DNA from: Marisa cornuarietis
Lineage: Eukaryota; Mollusca; Gastropoda; Architaenioglossa; Ampullariidae
Reading direction: 5' to 3'
NCBI GenBank assembly: GCA_004794655.1
Contig: SMMW01000524.1
Location: 806,001 to 870,000 of the forward strand
DNA length: 64,000 bases
Positions 11,109 to 22,125 of this stretch are shown in pieces (the first letter of the stretch is position 1; every line of letters starts with the position of its first letter). The notes under the pieces are model-generated. The model ran no database searches, was not told where the DNA came from, and saw nothing but the letters and a program-made list of their open reading frames with translations. The position numbers were made by a program, and so were the translations under genes.

Positions 11109-12050
11109 GGCGGATTTTTTTATTTTTAGTTGTTTTTGTCGCCGTCCTCTGTTGGAGGATAATTAACGTTTTAATTCCATGGGATATCGGGATTTTATTC
11201 GATCTAGAACATTCCACCTACGTTAGCGATTTCGAGGGAATCCTTCGGGAAAGACATACTTAGAGGTTTTGCAATTCAATGTGGAAAGGTCCTTCTTATT
11301 AATCAGTAAACCTAAGGACAAAAACACACACACACGCACACACACTTACGAACTCTGAAAATAATAATAACAATAATCGCCAAGACAGCGCAAACAGTCT
11401 GGCATTACTGTATCAAGACATAAAGAAACAGTATTGCTGACAATAGCAGCCATTGTGCTCATACGTGAATTTCATGGACTTAAATATCCTCCTGAGAGTT
11501 GGACTTTCTTGCCTTTGTGTTTTTAATAACCAGTTAGTTAACAGAAATTAGGTTGTCGGGGCAGTGTGCAATGAACCTTCTAAGCACTGGGCTGTGTTAA
11601 CGTTTCATTCACCTTAACGGCATCAGTAAACATGGATACAAGCAAACTGTCTTGTCCCAGGGCTGTGAATGATAAAAAGAACTCTACACTGTAAGATTTT
11701 TTTTGCACCTTGATTTGGTTTCTCTTTTGTGAACTCTTTAGGTCAGGAAGTTAATAAGTTGTGCAAGACTTGGAAAGACGTGTTAATGGTCGTCTGCTTT
11801 GTTCAACCTGAACATTCTGCTCCATAAACACACGGCGCTGGGTGACGAACAAAGTGAGGAATAAGGAAAACTTTCAGTATTGAGTAAACACTGGATGCTG
11901 CAAAATGTGTCGTCTGCACCATAGTGTGATCTTAAGCAGGACATAAATTTCAAAACAATCCCAACATACAGTTTACATTCTAATCATCAGCAGACCTACG
12001 ATAAGAGCTCAGCACACTGCAGGTGTTGTCAGCCACAGTGAATTAAGTTA
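11109..12050. repeat. Flank of type-B lectin unit, duplicated
   Basis: Matches about 46489-47448 in unit 2 almost base for base to the eye. Non-coding; includes a short (CA)n stretch at 11322-11345. No gene seen. Confidence 0.7.
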
Positions 12051-12108
12051 CCTGTATTGTCCATGTCTATTTTTAAGATGATGTAAGGGAGTCTTTTAGA
12101 CGCCCGTC

Positions 12109-12115
12109 TATAAAA
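12109..12115 (+). promoter_or_regulatory. TATA box candidate, lectin copy 2
   Basis: TATAAAA after gacgcccgtc, about 325 bases before the ATG. It corresponds to the boxes at 2558 and 48251. A pyrimidine-rich 3' splice site ending gtcgacag lies just before the coding exon, so the leader is probably spliced. Confidence 0.5.
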
Positions 12116-12437
12116 TCCTTCATGCATCAGAAGGCGCTCACAGGCCTGAGACTTGTTTTAAAAAAACGAGACTCGGGGTGTGCCGGCCATTTGAAGAAAT
12201 ACATTGCAAGGTGGACTGACCGCGGACTAACTCATTCATAACATTATGCATAAATAATATAACGTAATTTATAGCAATAAGTGTTAATGTCTCTATGGAA
12301 ATTTATAAAAAGAAGAAGAAGAAGAAGCTGTGTCAATTACTATAACTTTATCTGAAGTCAATGACAAACTGGCTACATATTGTGTCCAAAATTGATGTCT
12401 CCTTTGTCGACAGGAGAACTGTGACGTCAGCTAGGAG

Positions 12438-13881
12438 ATGTCTAGGAGCTGTCTGTGCAGCTTCTTGCTGCTGATTACGGTCTGTACGTGTGAGGTGGAA
12501 GGCACGGAGGCGAGGACATGGAGGAGGTTGTCTGTAGACAGTCGTGTGTACACCATGCAGACGTACTCCAGGCTGGTCACAGTGTCGTCTCGCATCAGAT
12601 GTGCTGACCTTTGCTCTCGCGCCAGCGCATGTCACGTCTTCTACTTCCGCTCGGACACCGGTCACTGCTTTTTGTCACCGACACTAGCAAAGGGCAACTC
12701 AACGACGTCAACACCACTGACTCACGTCTACTTTGATGGAGGTTAGTTGTTGTTATTTTTTTCTACGATCAAGATAATGATTGCAGAATCAAGCGAGGAA
12801 GAGTAACAGACTGAAGGTCGGATGGATTTAAAGACGTCGGTCGGACGGACAGAGACACATAGTCAGACAGAAGGTAGACAAGCATAAGAGGTCTATGTCG
12901 AAAATGATATGGGATTAACTATCATAATTTTATACGTGATTTTTTAAGTGAAAAAGATATAAATTGCTGCCCATATTATGTTGGAAAACTCAAAAGTTCA
13001 AAAAATATTATATCACTAAAAGAAAAATGTGGTGATAACATTTCTTTATTTTTATGGGATAATCTCAGAAAAAGGACAATTTACAATTTAAGGTGTAAAC
13101 GCGTTTATTGTTTTATGTTTGCCTCTTGCGAAATGAGACAGGCAGAAGACAAAGTAACAGACATGCAGATACAAGGCACCTGTCAGCTTAGACTTTAGTG
13201 GAATGGTTCTCTCGAAATGAGGTTAAACAGCCCATAACATGATTATGCACAAGACAAAACCAGAAGTCAATGTGTGAAGCCCTCTGAAGGCAAAGCTATT
13301 TTTGTTCTTTTTATCAGTCACCTGCCCGTTAAACAGCAGTTTCCTGGCCGTCGGATTTATCTCGTGCATAAAGCCGTACACAGCAAAAGTGAAGCTCCCT
13401 ATCGCAAGACAGACTTGTGTCGGTGATGGAGCCAACTTGGTGATCATGAAGACAAAAGACAAGATGGAATGGCTCATAAGACTGGTTTACAACACCACAG
13501 GTAAGTAGCCGCGTTTAAGGAGTTTGGTGTGTGTCCTGTGACTCCTGTCTATATTTCACAATAGAGAATGCACTAAGAGACTAAGGAGTACGTTTTGCTA
13601 CCTCTCAGAGTTTTTTTTTTAAAACTGTCTGCACACCTTGAAGAGTGTTGTGATTGTCCATGTACGTGTCTGTAAAAAAAATGTCAGATTTTAAAAAGTA
13701 CGTTTATAAAGCGGTTTGTCGATGAACAGCTTATTGTTATTTTTCCTCACCGCTACCCGACGTAATCCTCGTTATTCCCTCATAATGTAACTCTACGTGT
13801 TGCTGGCGTACCTCGTGATCACGTTCACGTACCAACTGTGACTTTGTGCAACTGCTTTATCATAGGAAGCACTATGGCAGG

Positions 13882-13965
<84 letters not shown>

Positions 13966-14293
13966 CGACGACGGAGTTGATACTTAACCTCTTTAAAATC
14001 AGCATCACCAGTAATTTATCTTTATATTAATAAATTTTGTGTTGTTTATTTTAAACAAAGGTATAACAGACATATGGCTGAATGCAACTCTCGTCTCGGA
14101 TAGCCGCTGGGTGTGGTATGACGGAGACACCCTCGACCTGAAGCATCCATTGTGGCAGCCTACAAAACCACAAGGCGGCGGAAAGTACTGCCTCATCGCC
14201 GTTTATGTAGCAACTAATAACAGCTACATGTACAGTGACGTGTTTTGTGACATACGAACAAGTGCGTACGTGTGTGAGATTCTTCTGATTTAG
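12438..14293 (+). CDS. Secreted PAN plus C-type lectin-like protein, type B copy 2
   Basis: Exons 12438-12741, 13318-13500 and 14061-14293 join in phase 1 to give 239 residues. The layout is as in the type-A genes: signal peptide, four-cysteine PAN-like module, then a long-form C-type lectin domain with WVWYDGD and DVFC...YVCE near the end. It differs from type A in the first exon (EVEGTEA, SSRIR, RASAC) and lacks one residue in the last exon (NATLVSDSR). QPT again stands where EPN/QPD is usual, so classical calcium-dependent sugar binding is doubtful. TGACGTCA precedes the ATG. Intron 2 holds a long (GAT)n. This is the intact counterpart of the broken copy at 48561. Confidence 0.85.
13882..13965. 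repeat. (GAT)n microsatellite in intron 2 of lectin copy 2
   Basis: About 27 GAT units ending in gacgacgac. The same intron of copy 4 has no such run, and the type-A introns have short gat/gac mixtures at the same place (4717-4742), so the site is a hypervariable GAT tract. Confidence 0.9.
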
Positions 14294-15841
14294 CAGGTAG
14301 CGAGATGTGACAGTAAAGGGCAGTAACCAAGGTGAGGGACAGGTGCGACGGAGCCACGTGTGCTACCTGGATATGAGTTCGAGACACGTAGCGGTGTCAC
14401 GTGGAGGGATTTTTTCGGATTAATGATTCTATTAAAAACTTTACATAGAGATGTAATGGCCTAGAGATGTAACGGCCTAGATATGTAACGGCCTAGAGAT
14501 GTGATAGCGCATTTGACAAAATGACGGAATTAGCCACAAGCCGGTTATCTGGCCTCTTTCTTTCGCCATTCATTTCATTATATTTACCTTCTTTTTTTCT
14601 TTTTTAATGAGGTTTTTAAAAAATGTTACATGTTGTTTTTAAGGAGATTTATTTTCGACTGGAACAAAATTTTGTTTTTTTAGGAATAGAAACAAGTATT
14701 ACAACAATATAATGGTATCGCCTATAGTTGAACACTCCTGCTATGTAACTATTTACAAGAATAACTATAAATGTTACAAATAATATTACTAGAATAATGA
14801 TAAAAATTCTTGCCTTTTTTCTTTATTCGGTGTGTAAACTGAAAGTTTGTTCCAAAGTTTCACTACTTTATTCGTTTTTAAATTCTTTTGTGGTCTTAGT
14901 AGTGAAGATGTATTTTAGATGACTTCCCTCCCCCCCTCAAACACACTCAGAGGCTTAGCGTTCACAGCTACAGACATATGAGCTCACGCACGCTCACATA
15001 TACACACGATATACGCGCGATTGTAAAATAAACTAACATAAATTTGATGTCAGCGCTGTATTCTTCTGTGTCTGTGAGTCTGTTATATTGTCCATACCGG
15101 GATGTTAACTCTCCATATGTCTGTCTGTCTTTCTGTTCGCCTCGTGTGTCGAAGATTCTGTTTCTTACAGGCCCATAAAGAATGACAAAGCCCAGATATT
15201 TTATTACAAGAATAGAATTAGTAAATGCTTTGAACTTTCAAAGTAAATCTCGTGGACATAAAAACTTAGACACTACACCAGAGCTAGATCGTCTTCCTCT
15301 TGTGTGTATTCTTAACTCTCACAGCATTGCATTACAAAACAATAACATCAGTAACTGTTCAGCATACAAAAAATCACAAAAGCAGTTAAAAAAGGAACAA
15401 AATTACTTTTGTTAGGAAAACAAGTCAAGCATTAATTTTGCTGAGTACTAAAAGTGTTAACTGCGCTTTAAAAAAAAATGCAGGAACAGGAACTGTTGGA
15501 GGGGGGATAAAAATTGCTGTTGACTCATTCAAGACGACGACAAGCATTTACCATCGATACTCTTTAGCAAAAGAAACTATTCAGTCCTTTCAGTTGGCTT
15601 ACGGCTGCTTAGGAAAACAAAAATGCAGATCAAACAGATGACAAGAACAAAGTTAATGATTTGCTAAAATGACATTTTTCAGTGCAAGACATTTATGGAT
15701 GACTTTTATCGGCGTTCACCAAAGGAAAAGAGAGAAAAGGGTATCAGAAAACGGTTGAAACAAGCACACAAACAGACTTGCTAATACTGTCATTATAACA
15801 TTGCTTTAAAAGTCATTTAGGTATGGGTTCCTCTTCTGTGC
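14294..15841. repeat. 3' flank of lectin copy 2, duplicated
   Basis: Non-coding and matching about 53562-55086. At 14446-14509 four tandem 16-base units (agagatgtaacggcct type) occur, repeated at 53712-53775. No gene seen. Confidence 0.6.
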
Positions 15842-15845
15842 TCCT

Positions 15846-15846
<1 letters not shown>

Positions 15847-15925
<79 letters not shown>

Positions 15926-15989
15926 TCCATTTGTAATGCGCACGTATCCATTCGGAAGAATGCTCATTGCGCAGCAATAAAATATCCTT
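15847..15989. mobile_element. Small (GAT)n-bearing insertion
   Basis: Begins with about 26 GAT units, then tccatttgtaatgcgc and a segment including cattcggaagaatgctcatt. It interrupts sequence that is continuous in unit 2 (around 55087). TCCTT stands on both sides (15842-15846 and 15985-15989), a likely 5-base target duplication. The second part recurs at about 28950-28978. The poly-methionine open frame across it is an artefact of the repeat. Confidence 0.5.
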
Positions 15990-16109
15990 CATTTTTAGTC
16001 CAAGATCTCATACAGTCAAAGAATTTGTTCATCAAAAGAATAAACTTTGTTGTTTCCTGGCAATCCTTACAGCCTTGCTGCTGCATGATTTTTCCTACTC
16101 TGTCTTATG

Positions 16110-17590
16110 GGGTCAAGGGAAGATTCATAAATATAATCAAGGATATATACAAAATAACAAAATCCTGTGGTAAGATTAATGGAAACCATTCAGAGTTTTT
16201 TAAAAGTAGTCACGATGTCAGGCAAGGGGACAACCTATCTCCTTTATTGTTTGCAATTTATCTCAATAACCTGAAAAGACATCTTTTAGCAGACTCTGTA
16301 AGTGGTCTCTCAGAATTAGCCAAACTGACACCAATTAATCTTACTCCTCAAAAAACTGATGTGCTCCTCAAATTATTCATATTATTGTATGCAGATGATA
16401 CTGTCATTTTATCTGAAACACCAGAAAACCTACAGAATGCCTTAGACAGCATGAAAAAATACTGTGACAAGTGGAACCTGACAATTAACCCAGACAAAAA
16501 AAAATAGTTATATTTTCTAGAGGTAAAATAAGAAAGAAACCAAAATTTTATATAATGGTGAGAAACTTGAAATAGTAGATTACTTTTTCTATCTTGGCCT
16601 GAAACTAAATTATAATGACAAATTTCTAAAAGCACAAAAAGATCTATATGACAGAGCATCATGAGCCATGTTTGCTCCGCTAAAACAATGTAAACAGTCA
16701 CAACTACCACTAGATATACAACTCGACATGTTTGACAGTATTGTCCTTCCAGTACTTACTTACAACTATGAAATATGGGCACCAGGGATTGGTGATATTT
16801 GTGTTAAACACCACCTAAGATTTTACAAAATGATCCTCAAAATAAGAAAGTGAACCCCATCTTGTATAGTACTTGGAGAGTGTGGATGCTTCCCTGTTAA
16901 GTCTTCTTATTAAAAGTAGGATGCTCAGCTTGTGGTTCAAATTGATAAGTACAAATAATAGTAGAAAACTATCAAGCATTGCATATAAAATGCTCTTAAA
17001 CTTACACGAAACAACTATCCTTAAATCTAGCTGTATCAGTACTGTCCAGACAACACTGCAAGACCTAGGTCTAAGTGGAATATGGATAAACCAGAAAAGC
17101 ATAAATATATCAGGTGACTGGTTTAAGAAGAAAGTAGATAGGTCCCTTCAGGACCAGTATATTCAGAATTGGATAGGAGAGCTAGACTCCAGACAAATCT
17201 ATTCAAATTATAGAATGTTTAAAAGTAGGTTTTTACTAGAACCCTACTTAAAAATCCTTCCCCCATTGATTATCTCCCTTTAATAAAATTTAGGTCATTG
17301 ACTAACCATTTCCCAGTAAACAATTGTATGCGAACAGATATCCCTAGAAATGAAAGGCTCTGTAAACTCTGTAGCACTAAGGTCATAGGGGATGAATTCC
17401 ATTATTTATTTAATTTTAATTTTAACAAATTTGACAATCAACATAAAAATTACTTACCAATTTACTATATTTGCAACCAAAATGCTTAAAAATTCCAGTC
17501 TTTATTAACTTCAAAAATAAAAAGATCCTCAGCAGATTAGCTCAATTTGTAAAGACATTGCTAAGGAGGTGAACTACATAAATTGATAAA

Positions 17591-17640
<50 letters not shown>

Positions 17641-17977
17641 ATGAGATATTGTATATTGGGATGGATTGGTGTGCAATAATTGTTTATGTGTTCATGTGCT
17701 TTAATTTACTTGGCTACATATCTAGGTATACATGAAGAGGATGGAAGAAGGAAAGAATGAGTGGATGATACAAAGAATTTGGTTTTTTCTGTTACTGTTG
17801 TTTTCTATTTTGATTTTTGTTCATTTTTATATTAGCTGTAATATACCAACCAGTGAGTGTATGTGAATGAGAGATACTATACATAATGATAGGAATGTGT
17901 GTGAATATGTATGGATATATTTCTAATTTATCAATACCTAAGAGGGTGACAGAAAAAAGAATCTTGATCTTGATCTT
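16110..17977 (+). mobile_element. 5'-truncated LINE (CR1/Jockey-like), unit 1
   Basis: Broken frames encode the later half of a reverse transcriptase. GVKGRF comes first, then RQGDNLSPLLFAIYLN, then the catalytic LYADDTVILSE, then a thumb-like stretch (LNYNDKF) and a C-terminal region with the zinc-knuckle-like LCKLCSTKVIGDEFHYLF. In-frame stops lie near 16662 and 16852, and there are shifts near 16505 and 16895. The 3' end carries a (GT)n tract (17593-17640) and closes with ttgatcttgatctt, a short repeated tail as in CR1/L2-type elements. The twin at 55205-57056 keeps the same stops, so the copy was already dead before the duplication. Clade assignment is tentative. Confidence 0.7.
17593..17640. 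repeat. (GT)n microsatellite
   Basis: About 24 GT units in the 3' part of the LINE remnant. The twin (56705-56721) has only about eight. Confidence 0.85.
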
Positions 17978-18029
17978 AGTCACTCAGGATTTGAACAGAA
18001 AGTTTGACATTTATCAATGATGCTGAGGT

Positions 18030-18840
18030 CAGGTGCACAAGCTGGTGTGTTAGCTTGGTCTATTGAAGCTGTTTTCTGCGCCCTCTGTTATATACATCAA
18101 TCACATGCTGCCACAACGTTTCTCACTTAGCCAGAGGTACCTTGTGCTCTTTCCAGAGCATGAATTACTCAAGTTATTGCAAAATGTCTTTATCAAGTGT
18201 GGTGGATATGAAAGGAAGAACACTTGCCTGTCTCGTGCAAATAAATTAATGGTTTTGTAGGTGTCACTGCCAATCCCATGCATGTCATAGAGTCGCTGGT
18301 TGGGTGTTGCCTTGTCGCTGGTTAAAGTAAACCTTCAGATACCCTTTAAGTTGCACACTCTTTCAAGCAGGCATAGCTCTCAAGAACAATGGATACATTG
18401 CATCTGCAGTAGCAGTATGCATGCCGTAGAAACCCAGTTTGTGCTGACTGATGTGTTCACTCCCACCACGTAAAAGATCAGGGCATGACTTGCTAACTCA
18501 GCCATGCCATTTGATCCAGTAATAAACCCACTCAGAGGCCAGGTCTGATTTGATGGCAATTTCATCATGAAGCAAAACCACACAATGCTGGTTGTCCTTA
18601 AAGTCTTTACTGGCCTGCATGATGCTATGTCAGATATTTCTACTGAAGCCTGGTGATAGTTGAAACAAGTTTGTGTAATCCTGCAGGGTTGATTCTCCTG
18701 ACAACTGGAGGATGCCAGTGTTCACAGTCTCATTTGGTGCTGAACAACCATACACATGAACTGTGGTCACAAAGTCTGCCTTTATGGTCCCTTTGAACAA
18801 AAAGAAGTGTGGGCATAATAAGTCTATAAGAGATGGGTCA
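18030..18840 (-). pseudogene. P-element-like (THAP9-type) transposase fragment, unit 1
   Basis: Minus-strand frames read STLQDYTNLFQLSPGFS, then FKDNQHCVVLLHDE, then IGSDTYKTINLFARDRQVFF, then PHLIKTFCNNLSNS. This series matches the RNase-H and GTP-binding insertion regions of P-element/THAP9-like transposases, in which LLxDE and PPHLIKT-like motifs are typical. Several stops and at least one frame change interrupt it. There is no THAP finger and no terminal repeats that I can see. The twin is at 57100-57912. Confidence 0.6.
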
Positions 18841-18853
18841 ATAGACCATGCCG

Positions 18854-19521
18854 ATGGAAGACATTTTTGTGTTTACTTACGAGATTTTTAATTTGACTGC
18901 TTCTGGTGAAATTACTCTTGAGTACGGTTTTTCAAGTGGTACTGTGTCTGACTGAAAAAAACTATATGTAATGGAAATTTTGGTCGATTATTTGGAGTTG
19001 AATTCTGAGATGATAGATGGGGAAGAAAAAGTGATAGGGATAGATGAAAGGAAGTTTGGAAAAAGAAAGTTGAATAGAAGACGTTGGGTGTAAGGTCACT
19101 GGGTGTTAGTGGGTGTAGAAAGAGTTGGAAAAAGTGTTTTTATTGTCTGTTTATGATAGAACAGCAGAAACTTTGACTAGAGTAATTAAAGAGTGGGTCA
19201 GACCGGGGAGTATTGTGCAAACAGACTGCTGGAAGGTGTACGACAGACTTGAGGAACATGGATACACTCACTTGACTGTGAATCATAAGTTAAATTTTGT
19301 GGATCCACAGACATAAGTCTACACCAACACAATTGAAGGAACGTGTCGCCATGTTCAACGATTTGTTCCTGGATGTTTAACACAGGGGGATTTTCAACAT
19401 GTGCTGACTGACTTTTTATTTGACAGATCAACTTACTAAATTATCGAGGGAAGAAAAATTTTGTAATTTTGTGCATTTTTGGAAATTATTTCGCGAAAAC
19501 TTCCGAAGTGCGTTCTTTTGA
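18854..19521 (+). pseudogene. Merlin-like (IS1016/IS1595-type) transposase, unit 1
   Basis: Plus-strand frame with VIGIDERKFGKRK (first catalytic Asp), then GSIVQTDCWKVYDRL (second Asp), GYTHLTVNHKLNFVDP, and TNTIEG with the third acidic residue. These are the DDE landmarks of Merlin transposases, relatives of bacterial IS1016/IS1595. In-frame stops follow RRRWV, after the VFIV stretch and after VDPQT, so it is inactive. Its length of about 220 codons is close to the catalytic part of the family. It abuts the oppositely oriented P-like fragment. The twin at 57927-58584 shares most lesions. Confidence 0.75.
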
Positions 19522-21454
19522 CCAATAATCCGGTCAAGGTCGTGTTAGTGAATTCTGATTGGGTATCTGCACGCATGCGTCCACTTTAGGAAATTTCCGA
19601 CCCTTTACTTGTCTTGTAAAGAGTTAGAATGACATGGTGGAAACCGCACGTTGCTATGTTTCAAACATTCTCGATCTGTTCTCGCTAATTCTGTGGTTAG
19701 CAGAAGCTAATGTGAAATCGTGACAAAAGATACATATTTTTAGATAGTTTTGTGAAAAACCACCCGGAAAGTGGATAGAAGACGTTGAACATTCATAATG
19801 GCTCATAGTTTCAAAATGGGTAAAAATTAAAATTTTTGTCAAACTGGGGGGACGTGTCAGGCCTTAAAAGATCTATAATTTTGAACTATTTTAACATTCA
19901 AATGGTGTTAGTAATCTGCTATTGAATTTTAGCCGACGGAGAGAAATAATTGCACTCATGATTACACAAACACATTTCGAGATGCCCTTTGAAAACGCGT
20001 AAGCGCTAACGTTTACAGTCTCAGTGAAAAGCAGACGACACAATGGTAGTTGCCTACAGAACTCTTTTATCCTCCCCTCTACCCATTCATAGGACTCTTA
20101 ATGACATGAGAAAAATGCACAAAGTAGTTATTCCATATTGTTGTTGTGACCCATGTATTTATATATTTTTTAAAACGTGATTTTATTAAGATCTATTTCT
20201 CGATTTATTACATTTAGTTATGAGGACATTTCTCGCGATTCAAGAATTCGTTTTCAAAAATACCCCCACCCATTGAGAAGAACGAAGTTATTCCATACTG
20301 TTTATATATATATATATATATATATATCACCCATGCATTTGTGATTTTATTAAGATCTATTTTATCGATTTATTATAAAGTATAGTTACGAAAACCATTT
20401 CTCTCAATTTTCTTCTAAAAAAGGAAATTATTACGAAGCATTCATGGTAACACCGGTGGTTTGAAAACAGAGAAAAATTCACATGGTTGACACCTTAAAG
20501 GGTACACTCTGACAGTAATTGCGTAGGCCACTCTGGCCGTCATTTGACGGTAGTGAGTGAGGATATAAGCAGGACAATAACTGAAGCTGCAAACATCATT
20601 TTGTGGTCAAAGCCGACCATTCACCAATTAAGGTGCAACAAAATATAATTTAATAACAGTTTTAACATTTGTTAAATTCGCAGTAATTAACAATTTTTAT
20701 CTGCAACTACCTGAGAGCTTCTTTCAAATACAAATAACTTTAGAAAACGGTTGTGTTTTTTGACATCCTTGTAATTTATTTCCTGGGTTGAATAGCATGA
20801 CACCACATTCTGCAGCACCAAGATGTTCTCCAAAAAGGGTTTTTTTCCTTCTGGTCATTGTCTCACTTAAAATCCCCCCCAAAATCCTTTTTCCTTCTTT
20901 TCATTTGTTTCAGTTCAGACTTTATTTTTTGAAGACATGAAAGAACTGTTCTTGTTATAGTAACCAAAATAGAAATTAATGCTAAGTTTGCCTGATATAA
21001 CTGACTTTGTCGTGTGCTGCAACAACAAGGTGTATCTACAATATAATAAAATTTTAGAACCTTTAAAGTTCTCTTAATCCTAGCACATACAAATGGGCAG
21101 TCAAGTTAAGAATGACAAATGAATTTTTTTAAAGTAGTACTGCAGACTCCATGGTATGGAATTGATGAGGAATATCATCAACTTCATGATAAAATGTTCA
21201 GTGCAAATAAAGCAGCGTCACATGGTACTTTATGGTGCAGAGAAGATTTTTGTAACAAAACGTATAATTCACAAGAAATAATTTAACACTCTGCAACGCT
21301 TTAAATATATCAATTGTGTATTATATTTATACGCACATATATATGTATATGTGCCCGAACTCTCACTGGAAAGCTGTCAGAGCAATTTAGTTAAAAGATC
21401 ATAGACCATGTCTGGTGACATCCTTACCGACATCATCGAAACATGATTAACATC
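19522..21454. other. No gene seen; unit-1-specific 1-kb segment
   Basis: Mostly shared with 58585-59520, but about 20326-21338 is absent from unit 2. The boundaries are in TA-rich sequence (tatatata run at 20306-20325). No coding region, RNA gene or clear element ends found. Confidence 0.5.
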
Positions 21455-21648
21455 AGAGAGTTTGAGATTCAGCGCTCGCACGACGCGTGCGGGAGCGGCA
21501 ACCTGTAGCGTCACGGGAATTTGCGCCCTACGTCATCACATCCACAAAATCCAACCAATCGCTTTCTCACAACGGGTAGGCTTAGAGGCTCGCCGTTCTC
21601 GTTGCCGCACACGTCTCCCTACGCGTCGTGGATCTCAAACTCTCTATT
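21455..21648. mobile_element. MITE-like inverted repeat, unit 1
   Basis: A GC-rich island of about 190 bases. It starts agagagtttgagattcagcg and ends with cgtggatctcaaactctct, so its ends are inverted repeats, and internal gacgcgt/acgcgtc words also pair. The block recurs at 59523-59716 essentially unchanged although its flanks have drifted. The short open frame inside shows no protein features. Confidence 0.45.
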
Positions 21649-22125
21649 GACTTGATCGCAACCTCGTTGTTGATTATATGTTTATTTTCACCAAACCAAT
21701 ATACATTTGTAGGACCAGCAGACTAAATTTCTTTCTTTTTCCCCATTGTAATTGATTCATGTAGAAACCACTTTTCTTGTCATGAAGAAAAAGGCAGAAG
21801 AAATGTTTTCAGAAGTTTTGTTGTGAGTAAGCTTTGTGTTTTTTTAATCACGATGGATCCCGATATTACACTTTATTTAAAAAAAATAATGAAGGCAAAT
21901 ATAAAAGATCACAATAAAAACACATTAAAACAATGGCATTAAACCTTATTTCTACCATAATTTCTCCTTGTACATAATCTACGACCATCTTACACATTCA
22001 AAAATATAACAAAATACAACGTGAGAGACCGGGAGAGTTACTTCCCCTCCCGTACTCATACACATGACACATTTTCATGGATGTTACATAAGCATCAAAA
22101 TCGTATAAAATATTTTACAGAATGT

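Noticed and set aside
15845..15925. Methionine run at the start of a 220-codon frame
   Set aside because: Product of the (GAT)n repeat. Only the later reverse-transcriptase part of that frame is meaningful, and it belongs to a LINE remnant.
21462..21650. 62-codon frame conserved in both units
   Set aside because: Lies in a MITE-like inverted repeat and is arginine-rich because of CGC/CGT content; no protein features.
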